A stretch of DNA of 56,145 nucleotides from Bacteroidetes bacterium GWE2_42_24. GTDB lineage: Bacteria; Bacteroidota; Bacteroidia; Bacteroidales; TTA-H9. Under the pieces are notes generated by a model. The model worked only from the letters and a program-made list of their open reading frames with translations. It made no database searches and was not told the DNA's origin. Shown here in pieces: positions 25,793-35,244 of this stretch; positions within the stretch are counted from its first letter, which is position 1, and each line of letters begins with the position of its first letter. The translations under genes were made by a program, and so were the position numbers. The DNA is taken from the NCBI GenBank assembly GCA_001768515.1, contig MEOA01000032.1, forward strand, positions 1 to 56,145. Reading direction: 5' to 3'.

Positions 25793-28354
25793 ATGAAACG
25801 GATACTCATCCAAAATTCAATCATGCTGGCATTCACGATGATTGCCACACTCTTGCAGGCACAGACCACGGTCAGTGGAATTGTTGCCGATGTCAACGGC
25901 AGGAACCCATTAAATCAGGTCAGTGTGGTTACATCAGATGGCCGCACAGGGACAACGACCCGAAGCGATGGATACTTTTCGTTGGCAATCCAATCACCGG
26001 CTACGGAGATTAACTTCAGTACAGTCGGTTACTCGCCGTTAAGCATAACGGCCGGCACTTTTCCCGACACCATCTTTCTGAAGCCCCTTACCATCGGGTT
26101 GAAAGAGGTCAACATCATTGCAGCGGTCACTTCCGACCTTTCATCACCGGTGGTTTCAACCACCCTCAACCGGAAAGAGCTTGAACGACTCAGCCCTGGC
26201 AATGCCTTCCCCGAAGTCATGCGACAAATCCCGGGGGTTTATGCCACCCGCACTGGCGGTGGTTTTGGTGATGCCAAACTAAACATCCGCGGATTTAGCC
26301 AGGAAAACATTACCATCCTGCTGAACGGCATTCCGGTGAACAGTGTTGAAAACGGTCTCGTCTATTGGAACAACTGGGAAGGACTGACCGAAGCCACGGC
26401 CAGCCTTCAGGTACAGAAAGGGATCGGTGCCTCGCAGGTGGCAGTAAACTCAGCAGGTGGAACGGTAAACATCATCACCAAAACCACCGATGCAGAAGCA
26501 GGCGGTTCGGTAGCCTATAACTATACCGATTATGGAAACAGCAGGTTAATGTTAAGTTTATCAACAGGGCGCACCCCATCAGGCTGGGCCCTTAGTTTTA
26601 CAGGATCACGGACCACAGGGCAAGGATATATCGACGGCACGTATGTCGATGGCTGGTCATATTTGCTGAGTGCTGGTAAAGAATTTGGAAAGCGGCATAA
26701 ACTTGTATTTACCCTGATGGGAAGTCCCGAACGACATGGTCAAAGGAATTTTGAACTCACAGCCGATGAAGTGGCTGCTTATGGACTGCGTTACAATAAA
26801 GACTGGGGAAGCCGCGATGGGACCATCAACAACCTTTCCGAGAATTATTACCACAAGCCATACCTCACCGTCAACCATTATTTCGATGTCAATGACAGGT
26901 TATTCATTGCTACATCGGCTTATGCCACCTATGGATCAGGAGGCGGGAAATGGTACGAAAACTTCTCTGGCAGCTACATCCCTCAGTTCACTACGTCTTC
27001 AGGTCAGATAGACTGGGAAGCCGTGGTAAACAACAACAGGCATAACGATATCTACGTAGCTGCCAATGGTGATACGCTGCGCGATTTCAGTAAAAATGTC
27101 CAGACTAATTACCGTGCCGACCATTACTGGATGGGGATATTGTCATCGGCCAGGTATAAACTCACAAACCAGCTCACACTCACAGGGGGCGTTCACGGGA
27201 GGTTTTTCCGCAGCCATCTGTGGGAAGAAATTACCGATCTGCTGGGAGGGCAATACTTCATCGACGATTATGCCTATGCTGTAGACGGAACTTCGGGAAG
27301 AAACATTCAAAAGAAAGTGGGCGACATCATTTTGGTTGACAACGGCGCTACCGTTGGAATGATGAGTGGCTTCGGGCAGCTCGCCTTTCAAAATGAAACA
27401 ATTGATGCGTTTATCGCCGCGGGGATATCTGAGACGTGGTACGGGCGTTACGATCACTATAACTATACAAGCCAATACACGGCACCTGGACGCAATAAGA
27501 CAGGTTTCGACGTAAAAGGAGGTATTATTTATAATCTGACCTCAAATCACAGGGTGTTTATCAATGGTGGCCATTTTAGCCGGGCACCTTATCAGAAATT
27601 CATTTATCCCAACTGGAACAATATTCCGGTAGCCAACATCCGAAATGAGAAGCTCACAACCGTTGAGGCAGGTTATAGTTATAATGACCAGGCGCTCAAC
27701 TTCCGGATCAGCGGGTATATCACTTCATGGGTTGACAAATCAGTAGTTTCGCGCGAGTACCAACTGCTTGAGAACAGCGAAAGCACCCGTGCCATGATCA
27801 GCGGACTCGATGCCCTGCACAAAGGAGTTGAAGGAGAGATAAGCTGGACACCCGACGACAGAATCAGGCTATCTGCCTCAGGCTCCATTGGCGACTGGAA
27901 ATGGAAAAACAACGTGGAAGCATTGCTTTACAACCAATCCAATCAGGTTATTGACACAGTGCAGGTGTTTGCCGATGGGCTCAAAGTAGGTGATGCCCCA
28001 CAGACACAGGTTGCCCTGAACATCCGGGTAAAGACATTAAAATCAATTGAACTGGGTGCTTCATGGAACTGGTACGACCGCCTCTATGCAGACTTCGAGC
28101 CAGCCAACAGGACTTCAGCCGACGACCTTTCACAATCATGGCAACTGCCCTCCTATCACACCCTTGATATGTCAGCCAATTACCAGACCACAATCAGTGA
28201 TCGGAAGATCATGTTCTCTATTAATTGCAACAATGTTCTGAACCATACTTACATTTTAAGAGGAACCGATGGCGTAAGCCATGATTCCGATACTTTTACC
28301 GGTTTTTGGGGATATGGGCGTAACTTCTCGTTTGGTGTGAAAATGAATTTCTGA
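25793..28354 (+). CDS. TonB-dependent outer-membrane receptor under FMN control
   Basis: About 853 residues from ATG 25793 (MKRILIQN); ATG 25781 is an equal alternative. A signal peptide ends near LLQAQ. A CarboxypepD_reg-like domain spans about 25-105 (TVSGIVADVNGRNPLNQVSV). The TonB plug follows (about 115-235: KELERLSPGNAFPEVMRQIP, KLNIRGFSQENI, LLNGIPVN, and GGTVNIITK), then a 22-strand-type barrel ending in an aromatic residue (NFSFGVKMNF). It imports a large or scarce ligand with TonB energy. The FMN riboswitch in its leader suggests riboflavin or a flavin as the ligand; this is inference. No SusD partner is present. Confidence 0.9.
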   Translation: MKRILIQNSIMLAFTMIATLLQAQTTVSGIVADVNGRNPLNQVSVVTSDGRTGTTTRSDGYFSLAIQSPATEINFSTVGYSPLSITAGTFPDTIFLKPLTIGLKEVNIIAAVTSDLSSPVVSTTLNRKELERLSPGNAFPEVMRQIPGVYATRTGGGFGDAKLNIRGFSQENITILLNGIPVNSVENGLVYWNNWEGLTEATASLQVQKGIGASQVAVNSAGGTVNIITKTTDAEAGGSVAYNYTDYGNSRLMLSLSTGRTPSGWALSFTGSRTTGQGYIDGTYVDGWSYLLSAGKEFGKRHKLVFTLMGSPERHGQRNFELTADEVAAYGLRYNKDWGSRDGTINNLSENYYHKPYLTVNHYFDVNDRLFIATSAYATYGSGGGKWYENFSGSYIPQFTTSSGQIDWEAVVNNNRHNDIYVAANGDTLRDFSKNVQTNYRADHYWMGILSSARYKLTNQLTLTGGVHGRFFRSHLWEEITDLLGGQYFIDDYAYAVDGTSGRNIQKKVGDIILVDNGATVGMMSGFGQLAFQNETIDAFIAAGISETWYGRYDHYNYTSQYTAPGRNKTGFDVKGGIIYNLTSNHRVFINGGHFSRAPYQKFIYPNWNNIPVANIRNEKLTTVEAGYSYNDQALNFRISGYITSWVDKSVVSREYQLLENSESTRAMISGLDALHKGVEGEISWTPDDRIRLSASGSIGDWKWKNNVEALLYNQSNQVIDTVQVFADGLKVGDAPQTQVALNIRVKTLKSIELGASWNWYDRLYADFEPANRTSADDLSQSWQLPSYHTLDMSANYQTTISDRKIMFSINCNNVLNHTYILRGTDGVSHDSDTFTGFWGYGRNFSFGVKMNF

Positions 28355-28381
28355 TGAAATAATTTATTAACCCGTTTAGAG

Positions 28382-28420
28382 AAAGGGGAAGGCCGTATAA
28401 CACCGGTTTTCCCCTTTTTT
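28382..28420 (+). terminator. Rho-independent terminator after the receptor
   Basis: AAAGGGGAA...CCG pairs with CGG...TTCCCCTTT, followed by TTT. It isolates the receptor from the sensor kinase gene that follows. Confidence 0.8.
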
Positions 28421-28505
28421 GTATATTTATCAGGAATCCGGAACCTTTTACCATCAAATATGGTTTAACTTTATACATTCTTTCAGACAAAGAAAGGGTT
28501 CTAAT

Positions 28506-31500
28506 ATGTCAGGAAAAATCAGACAATTTCTCGCCGGGCTGTTTCTGTGCATGCTCCTTTCGGGGCCAGTACAGCCTGTTGCCGGACAAAATTACCAGTT
28601 TACCTATTACACCGGCAACGAAGGCCTTTCGACGGATCTGATCAAAGCAGTGGCCATTACGCCCGGCGGTTTCGTCGCCCTTGCTACCGATGACGGGTTT
28701 ATACTCTATGATGGACGAACCTTCACTACATATCAGGACGAACTTTACAGCCGATATGCAAAATTTGTATTGACCACCTCAGATGGTCGGATGATCATTT
28801 CAGACGACATGGGCCTGACTGGTGTGCGCATAGATGGGGTAACACCAACCTTTCAGAAGATTAAATCAGGACAGGTTGAAAGAAGCGACACGGCACTATG
28901 GTATCCCAAGATGGTGTACGAAGATTCGCAGGCAAATCTGTGGGTTACAGATAACCAAAACATCTATAGCTTAAAGGAAGATCAGTTAAGGCCACTGCCG
29001 CTACATATAAAAATTGCACCCGAAAACGTTCAGCGATCGTTTGTGCTGGCAGATGACAGGATGGGCAATTTGTATGCCTTTTATGACCGGGGGAACAGTT
29101 ACCTGATTGACACCAAAAACATAACTGCGAGAGAAAACACAGGAATGCTGCCCGACAATTCATTCTTCTATGCTTTGAACAACAGACCCGGCGAGATATT
29201 AGTGGCAGGAACCAGCGGTCTGTGGTTGTTAAAAACCTCGAAAAATCCACTTACACCGGAAAAGAAACTCATCATTCCCGGGATAGAATTCTCCTGTCTG
29301 ATAAAATACCATGACAATATATTCATTGGCTCCACATGGAACGACGGCTTGTATGAGATCATCGGGCATGAAGGCAACTACAGCTTTAAGCGAATTGAAC
29401 ACTATAACTACACCAATGCCAATTACATGGCCGCTGATCAGGATGGAAATATCTGGATCGCCAGTGATAACGGTTTGGTATTGCTTAGCACCCGAATGTT
29501 TGAGCAAGCCCTGCCTGATCTGATCAATGGATATATTCAGCATGTTCAGCCTTATCAGGAAGGGGTGATAACCACAGATGGCAAACAGGTAATCTATTCA
29601 TGGCAAAAGGATGATGAATTTCATTCCGAACCACTCTATACACATAACCCTGAAAGCGTTCTTATCAGACTGCTCCCTGTATCAACAGGAATATGGCTGG
29701 CTGACAATCAGGGAAGAATAGGCTTCCTGACAAATAATAAAAAGGTAAAGTGGTATTCGAGTGGGCAAACGGGTGCTATTTTCATTCTGGCTCCAGGATT
29801 ATCGGGTGAAGTGTGGTTTTGTCAGGATGGCATCCCGGGAATTGGTCTTCTCGATCAATCAGGAGCCATCCGGTACTTTGGCAAAGAGGTCGGAATTTCC
29901 TCACGCATCATTAGCATCTCGGCCTCACCCGACAGGAAATTTCTCTATCTGGGTGGAAATTCCGACAAAGGATTTCTTTACCGCTTCGACCTTTCCCGAC
30001 GAACTGCAGAGAACCTAAGCCTTCCGGTTAATTTCCGGCACAACATACCAATGGCTGTCAACGACATCACCTTTCAGAATGGAAACATCTGGCTGGCCAC
30101 AGGCTTTGGACTACTAAAGTATGATGGCAACAGTTATTCACGATTGGATTTAGGCCCGATCACAACGAGTACCATCAAAGGGATCACATGCGACAAGAAT
30201 AAAAATTTATGGTTTACCTCAAGCATCGGAATCGTCAAATATGAGGCCGGCATCTTCTATACTTTCTCAGAGCATAACGGGATACCTTCCAAAACATCCT
30301 CATTCAGAAGCATTGTCATCGACAAATACAATCAGGTTTGGAGCGGGACTATCAATGGAATTGCTTTCTCGAAAAACAGCACAAGTGTACGAAAGGTACC
30401 GGCACCTATCCTGATTTCATGTGAAATTGATGGGAAGCTTTTTAAATGGGATCATGATGAAACTGAGGAATTCGACACCTATTCTTTCCTGCAATTTATT
30501 ACAGCAGCCCCTGCTTTCCCCGGGAAATTACTGACTTATCAATACCGGATCATCTCAGAGTCCGACACCACGGTATGGGAGAGCACAACCCAATCGATGG
30601 AATTCCACCTGAACACGTGGACACGGGGAACCTATACCATCCAGATCAGAGCAGGCAGAGCAGGCAATTTCGAAATGAGTGATCCACTTGAGCTAGAACT
30701 TAAAGTAAAAAGCTTATGGTATCAAAACCCATGGATAATCGCGCTGGCATTAGCCAGTCTGATTGGCCTTGTATGGACTATTTTGATCCTTAACAGGAAT
30801 TATTACCGGACGTATCGTCGCAAACTGGAGGAAGAGATCGGCATAAGAACCAGCGAGATAAGAGCGCAGAAAGACTTTATCGAAAATCAGAGAAATTCTA
30901 TTCTAACCCAGAACCAGGAGCTTGAGCGAAAAAACATTGAACTTACCGAGGCAAGACACAAAGCCGAAGAATATGCAAAATCGAGAACTATGTTTCTCAG
31001 TACCATGAGCCATGAACTTCGAACCCCGCTAAATGCAGTTATAGGAATGACATATATCCTGCTCAGCGAGGAGCCACGCCCGAATCAGGTTGATAACCTG
31101 CAGACCCTTCGGTTTTCGGCTGAAAACCTGCTGGCGCTCATCAACGACATTCTTGACTTCAGCAAAATAGAGGCAGGCAAATTATCGTTCGAAGAGGTTG
31201 ATTTTGATCTTTTAGAAAAAATCGTCAGTATCGCTCAGGTGCTTCGGGTAAAGGCTGATGAAAAAGGGATTACCATTGTAGAAAAAATCGGGAATGATGT
31301 TCCTCAATTTCTAGTAGGTGACTCTACACGCCTTAACCAGATCCTTTTCAACCTCGCAGGCAACGCCATTAAATTTACGCCTAAGGGTGGCGTTTTGATA
31401 ACAGTTGACAAAACAGATGAAACAAATACGCACCATACAATCAGGTTTACCGTTTCTGATTCAGGCATTGGAATTGCATCCGAAAAGATAGATTCAATCT

Positions 31501-32123
31501 TTGACAGTTTCACCCAGGCTGAAAGTGATATTACACGTAAATATGGAGGCACAGGACTTGGACTGGCCATTACAAAAAAACTGATTGACCTTCAGGGAGG
31601 AACTATCAATGTAAAGAGTGTTCCGGGAAAAGGAACGACATTTACTGTTGAGATGAGTTACCGCAAAAGCGAGAAAAACCAGAGAACCGATGAACCAATC
31701 ATTCTCGCAGAGTTTAAAGCTTTTGATGGTGAGAAAATACTCGTTGTCGACGACAACCAGATAAACCTGATTGTTGCCCGCAAGTTTTTAACAAAATGGA
31801 ATCTTCAGGTTGACACTGCTGAAAATGGAGCCGAGGCTTATGAACTTGCGCGCACCCTCGATTATAAAATGATCCTGATGGATATTCAGATGCCCGAGAT
31901 GGATGGCTATACAGCCAGCCGGGCTATCAGGCAATATGAAGCACAAGTAGGCCGAAGACCCATCCCCATTATAGCACTCACCGCTTCAGCTCTTCTTGAT
32001 GTGAGAGAAAAAATTTATGCATCAGGAATGAACGATTTCGTAACCAAACCATTTAACCCAAAGGAATTAAACTACAAAATCGGAAAAATACTGTTAAACC
32101 TTAAAACCAAAAACGATGATTGA
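28506..32123 (+). CDS. Hybrid two-component sensor kinase with periplasmic propeller domain
   Basis: About 1205 residues from ATG 28506. The signal peptide ends near VAGQ. Residues 25-640 are a seven-bladed-type propeller region with repeats such as NLWVTDNQNIYSL, NIWIASDNGLVLL and NLWFTSSIGIVKY. A Y_Y_Y-like domain follows (about 660-735), then one membrane helix (about 741-763) and a coiled coil. HisKA holds MSHELRTPLN with His836. HATPase_c holds NAIKFTPKGG, DSGIGIASEKID and GGTGLGLAI. A receiver domain ends the protein (ILVVDDNQ, phospho-acceptor Asp1126 in LMDIQMPEMDG, FVTKPF). Unlike typical HTCS regulators, it has no AraC-type DNA-binding domain, so it must act through another partner. 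Confidence 0.92.
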   Translation: MSGKIRQFLAGLFLCMLLSGPVQPVAGQNYQFTYYTGNEGLSTDLIKAVAITPGGFVALATDDGFILYDGRTFTTYQDELYSRYAKFVLTTSDGRMIISDDMGLTGVRIDGVTPTFQKIKSGQVERSDTALWYPKMVYEDSQANLWVTDNQNIYSLKEDQLRPLPLHIKIAPENVQRSFVLADDRMGNLYAFYDRGNSYLIDTKNITARENTGMLPDNSFFYALNNRPGEILVAGTSGLWLLKTSKNPLTPEKKLIIPGIEFSCLIKYHDNIFIGSTWNDGLYEIIGHEGNYSFKRIEHYNYTNANYMAADQDGNIWIASDNGLVLLSTRMFEQALPDLINGYIQHVQPYQEGVITTDGKQVIYSWQKDDEFHSEPLYTHNPESVLIRLLPVSTGIWLADNQGRIGFLTNNKKVKWYSSGQTGAIFILAPGLSGEVWFCQDGIPGIGLLDQSGAIRYFGKEVGISSRIISISASPDRKFLYLGGNSDKGFLYRFDLSRRTAENLSLPVNFRHNIPMAVNDITFQNGNIWLATGFGLLKYDGNSYSRLDLGPITTSTIKGITCDKNKNLWFTSSIGIVKYEAGIFYTFSEHNGIPSKTSSFRSIVIDKYNQVWSGTINGIAFSKNSTSVRKVPAPILISCEIDGKLFKWDHDETEEFDTYSFLQFITAAPAFPGKLLTYQYRIISESDTTVWESTTQSMEFHLNTWTRGTYTIQIRAGRAGNFEMSDPLELELKVKSLWYQNPWIIALALASLIGLVWTILILNRNYYRTYRRKLEEEIGIRTSEIRAQKDFIENQRNSILTQNQELERKNIELTEARHKAEEYAKSRTMFLSTMSHELRTPLNAVIGMTYILLSEEPRPNQVDNLQTLRFSAENLLALINDILDFSKIEAGKLSFEEVDFDLLEKIVSIAQVLRVKADEKGITIVEKIGNDVPQFLVGDSTRLNQILFNLAGNAIKFTPKGGVLITVDKTDETNTHHTIRFTVSDSGIGIASEKIDSIFDSFTQAESDITRKYGGTGLGLAITKKLIDLQGGTINVKSVPGKGTTFTVEMSYRKSEKNQRTDEPIILAEFKAFDGEKILVVDDNQINLIVARKFLTKWNLQVDTAENGAEAYELARTLDYKMILMDIQMPEMDGYTASRAIRQYEAQVGRRPIPIIALTASALLDVREKIYASGMNDFVTKPFNPKELNYKIGKILLNLKTKNDD

Positions 32124-32323
32124 TGCCTGCATAGGCTGGCAAAGGATTTATTGCCTGTATTCTCAAAGTTTGTAGTTTGAGCACCCCGTGTTGAAAGAAA
32201 AACAACTTTATGGTTCCACTTGGAATTGGGTAAAAAAGATCATATATCCAATTAGCAGGGGAGACTACAGCTCTCAATCCTGAATACAATTTCCAATAAC
32301 GGCAAATGGATGCACCATAATAA

Positions 32324-32394
32324 ATGAGTTCTCTGCATAATCGACTAAAAAGTGTTCTCCCATACAAAAACCTGTAGAACCCATTATTATTAAT
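32324..32394. repeat. Direct repeat copy A (about 70 bp)
   Basis: Shares about 80% identity with 32779-32848, including the blocks CTG-ATAATCGA, AAGTGTTCT, CAAAAACC-GTAGAACC and ATTAAT. The GTTCT and AGAAC blocks within each copy could pair as a weak stem. Confidence 0.75.
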
Positions 32395-32778
32395 AACTGA
32401 TTGACATACTAAATTACTGATTAGCGAAATAACTGCAGCCTGAGGACATTGAAAAGACTAAAAAACTGAGCTCCCCCGGGAGGTTGGAGGCAATGTCATT
32501 TGGTTTAGGATTCAAAAATGGTTTTAATTGCTTAGTAGTCATATGTTTATAGAACAAGATACAGAAAAACAACATACAACCACCGCTCGGGGTCTTACCT
32601 AATAACCCAGATATCTTATCCATAAAGATTTGAATCCTCCGGATTCAGGGCAGGCAAATTATGAATAATATATACGATTTAAGAGACCAGAAGCTATTCA
32701 GAGAGGAGAGGCTACTCATTCTGCACTGCTGCATTCGGGATAATGATCAGGCAGGGTAACCAGGCTGTACGAATATAG

Positions 32779-32848
32779 ATGAGCATTCTGTATAATCGAA
32801 AAAAAAGTGTTCTTCAACGCAAAAACCAGTAGAACCTATTATATTAAT
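32779..32848. repeat. Direct repeat copy B (about 70 bp)
   Basis: Second copy of the element at 32324-32394, with 12 or so differences and one indel. It lies 29 bp before the large palindrome. Confidence 0.75.
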
Positions 32849-32876
32849 CTACTTTTAGAAATTAAAGCAGTATTTT

Positions 32877-32924
32877 ATGACTAAAAGAAAAGGCGGCTGA
32901 TCAGCCGCCTTTTCTTTTAGTCAT
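32877..32924. terminator. 48-bp perfect palindrome, probable bidirectional terminator
   Basis: ATGACTAAAAGAAAAGGCGGC is followed around the TGATCA centre by its exact complement. The G+C core with A-tract and T-tract flanks gives a terminator on both strands. It stands 9 bp after the stop of the minus-strand barrel gene. The arms extend well beyond what termination needs. Confidence 0.8.
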
Positions 32925-32932
32925 TGAACATT

Positions 32933-33463
32933 TTAAAGATTGAACATCAACCCTGCGCTGATAACAATCTGGTCGAAATCAGAGATAACATACTTGCCTT
33001 CAACCAATAAATGCATGCGATCGCTAAAAGGATAAAGCAATCCGGCGCCGAGGTTGAAACCAAACTTAGTTTCACTGACCTCAACAGAAGGAGATGTATA
33101 ACCTAATTCTTCATAAACAACGGCTTCCGTTGTAATTTTATAACCGGAAACATTCACACCACCGATCCCGTGAACAGTAAAACCTTTATTCTCCATAAAG
33201 ATATAGTTGCCGTCGAGGTCAAGGTTCCAAAGTGTCTGCTTTACCCCTCCGTCAGTTTTTGGCAGGAAAAACACGAAACCAGGTGCCAGTCTGATTTGGT
33301 CAGTGATGCCATAGTGGAATTTAGCCCCGATGCCGATACTTTTGATTTCGGATCCATAGGCAAGACCTGCGCCAAGTTTCATTTCACCTTGCTGTGCCAT
33401 AGATGGGCGGGCAATCATCAGCACTAATGCTGCAACAAAAATTGTGGATAAAAATCTTTTCAT
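32933..33463 (-). CDS. Outer-membrane beta-barrel protein (OmpW/OprF-like fold)
   Basis: A 176-residue protein. The signal peptide ends near SMAQ. Alternating hydrophobic beta strands follow (GAGLAYGS, IGAKFHYG, DQIRLAPGFVFFLP, FGFNLGAGLLYPF, HLLVEGKYVI, DQIVISAGLMFNL), and the protein ends in an outer-membrane C-terminal signature (F-N-L). The pattern fits a small 8-strand barrel. No ligand is apparent. The next gene upstream on the same strand encodes a similar barrel with its own terminator and promoter box, so the two are probably independent paralogues. Confidence 0.85.
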   Translation of the reverse strand: MKRFLSTIFVAALVLMIARPSMAQQGEMKLGAGLAYGSEIKSIGIGAKFHYGITDQIRLAPGFVFFLPKTDGGVKQTLWNLDLDGNYIFMENKGFTVHGIGGVNVSGYKITTEAVVYEELGYTSPSVEVSETKFGFNLGAGLLYPFSDRMHLLVEGKYVISDFDQIVISAGLMFNL

Positions 33464-33508
33464 GTTTCTACGATTAATGTTATAAAATTTGAATTACTAA
33501 ACAGTGGG

Positions 33509-33516
33509 CGAAGATA
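33509..33516 (-). promoter_or_regulatory. Promoter -7-like box for the 32933 barrel gene
   Basis: The minus strand reads TATCTTCG, one base off TAnnTTTG, with TTTG 20 bases further up at the -33 place. The box is 46 bp before the start codon. Confidence 0.5.
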
Positions 33517-33574
33517 TGAAAACTGTATTGGTTTTACAAATGCTATTTAGCCAAAGCCTGTATTCTGTAAAAAC

Positions 33575-33605
33575 AATAGTCCCATCCTATTGAGGTGGGA
33601 CTATT
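33575..33605 (-). terminator. Rho-independent terminator for the 33632 barrel gene
   Basis: AATAGTCCCA and TGGGACTATT form a 10-bp arm pair, and the minus strand then reads GTTTTT. It stands 26 bp after the stop of the minus-strand gene. Confidence 0.8.
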
Positions 33606-33631
33606 TAACTCAAAAAAAATTGGGTTCTTTA

Positions 33632-34210
33632 TTATAAAGCGAAGATAATTCCAACGTTCACACCCAGGTAGGTGGTAGAACTGCCTTCGGTGAAAATCAT
33701 GTTATACTTGGCATTGACATTTAAATCGATCTTTTCGCTGAGGCCATAACAGAAACCTACTGTAGGAGCTACACCAAAATCAGAACCGGTCACCTCATAA
33801 TCACCATAATTGGGAATAGTGACTTTTGATTTCCAGCTATAGAGACCAACACCTGCTCCAACGTATGGCTTGAAACCTTCGGTAGCAAAATAATAATCAA
33901 CAGTTGCCAGAATTGGCATGATAGTGAATTTTGCATCGGCTGATGATTCCGTCCCTAATGATAAGGCGGTCAGTAATTCATCCTTGCCAGTAAACGAATA
34001 GTACCCGAATGTAGCACCCACGGCAATGTTTTCATTCAGAAAATACTTACCCTCAACGCTACCGCCAAAACCCATCTTGTAACTGTCGCCGAAATCGCCC
34101 ATTGGAAGACCAAGTCCAGCGTTGACTCCGATTTTAATCTGTCCGAAAGATTGTGAAGAAAATCCAGCCATCATAACAACTGCTAACATCAACATCGTTA
34201 ACTTTTTCAT
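33632..34210 (-). CDS. Outer-membrane beta-barrel protein (OmpA/PorV-like small barrel)
   Basis: A 192-residue protein with a signal peptide ending near SSQSFGQ. Beta-barrel strands follow: KIGVNAGLGLPMGDFGDSY, VEGKYFLNENIAVGATFGYY, TIMPILATVDYYF, FKPYVGAGVGLYSW, VAPTVGFCYG and a last strand LGVNVGIIFAL. This is the outer-membrane beta-barrel (OMP_b-brl) type common in Bacteroidota. It resembles its neighbour at 32933 in size and layout but differs in sequence. The role is probably structural or a small porin. Confidence 0.87.
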   Translation of the reverse strand: MKKLTMLMLAVVMMAGFSSQSFGQIKIGVNAGLGLPMGDFGDSYKMGFGGSVEGKYFLNENIAVGATFGYYSFTGKDELLTALSLGTESSADAKFTIMPILATVDYYFATEGFKPYVGAGVGLYSWKSKVTIPNYGDYEVTGSDFGVAPTVGFCYGLSEKIDLNVNAKYNMIFTEGSSTTYLGVNVGIIFAL

Positions 34211-34597
34211 AACATTTTGGTTTTAAATGATTAATTAGAATTAGGACACTTATAAAAGATATTAATATAAGTCGCTTATAAATAGTATTGGTACTTTTTC
34301 GATGCGAAGATACAATACCTCCTTCACTTTTAGCCTCCATTGAACCCAAAAAAAACAAAAAAAGTGACATCAATTAACAAATTCACATAACATCCACACA
34401 GAAACATCACATTGTCAAATTGTTATATCTTCATGTTGTTGAAAACTTTTTGATGATTTAACCAATTAGGGCATAATGAAACATTAAAAAAAACGACCAA
34501 AAGCAAACTGGTTGGATTTAAAACAACACCGAAAAGTCCACAGGAATGTAGATCCGTTGAATAAAATGCTTGTTTTCAACAATTCGTCTCTACACTA
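34211..34597. other. Gene-free region with a promoter-like box
   Basis: AT-rich. The minus strand carries TATCTTCG at 34305-34312, a -7-like box about 95 bp before the barrel gene. I see no gene. Confidence 0.5.
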
Positions 34598-34988
34598 TCA
34601 ACGCGAACCATCCTGCCTTTTCTCTCTTTGCAGTTTTCTTTTCTCACGTATCTGTTGGTACTTCCTGAATTGATCATCAGTCAGCACCCTTTTAAGTTCA
34701 GCGCCAGTATTATCCATTTGCTTCTTATGGTGCACCTTCATCTCTTCACGTTCAGCATTTTTCTCTGTTCCCGCTTTCTCCATTGCGGTGAAATGTTTGG
34801 TTTGTATCTGCCTGACACTGGCAACCTGTTCATCAGAAAGATTTAAATCAATCTTCATCCGGGTCACAGCCAGTTCAGCCTTCTTAACAGGAGTCAACTT
34901 CTCGTCTTCAGGCTTCTATAGCTAAAGAAACAAATAGTGACAAGAAACATAAGGGCAGAAACATCCTGATATATTTTAAATAATTCAT
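34598..34988 (-). pseudogene. LTXXQ/Spy-like periplasmic protein, frameshifted
   Basis: The minus strand starts at ATG 34988 with a signal peptide (MNYLKYIRMFLPLCF..., ending SLAIEA) that meets a stop at once. The mature part continues in a different frame: KPEDEK, then ELAVTRMKIDLNLSDEQVASV, and a LTDDQFRKYQQIREKRK helix, ending at 34598. The mature sequence is the Spy/CpxP-type LTXXQ layout: short, helical and highly charged. A frame change of one deleted or two inserted bases near 34900-34916 splits them. It could be a true pseudogene or a sequencing error. No slippery site is obvious, so programmed frameshifting is unlikely. Confidence 0.7.
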
Positions 34989-35100
34989 AGCTTTCTAAAT
35001 TAGTTTGCTGTTTTCGTGACCTGTCATCTGATATATAGTTTAACCGTATGAATCTCCCAAAAAGACATAATTATATTCATTTCATTCCACATTCTTTTCC

Positions 35101-35108
35101 TACTTTTG
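35101..35108 (+). promoter_or_regulatory. Promoter -7 box for pta
   Basis: TACTTTTG matches TAnnTTTG. It lies 137 bp before the pta start, leaving a leader of about 130 bases in which I see no known riboswitch. Confidence 0.5.
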
Positions 35109-35244
35109 CATACAGAAAATAACACCTTCTCAGACACTGATTAACAGGCACATATAATTTTTACCACTTTCCCTTTGTGGATTAAAATGTGCTGTATTAC
35201 GAGACTATCCATATCATTCACCTATCAATAACCGGTTTATTCTC

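Larger units (their letters stand above)
32124..32876. other. Gene-free spacer with two diverged repeat copies
   Basis: About 750 bp without a supported gene. It contains two diverged 70-bp direct repeats (listed separately) about 455 bp apart and ends at a 48-bp perfect palindrome. It is AT-rich with stops in all frames. Confidence 0.6.
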
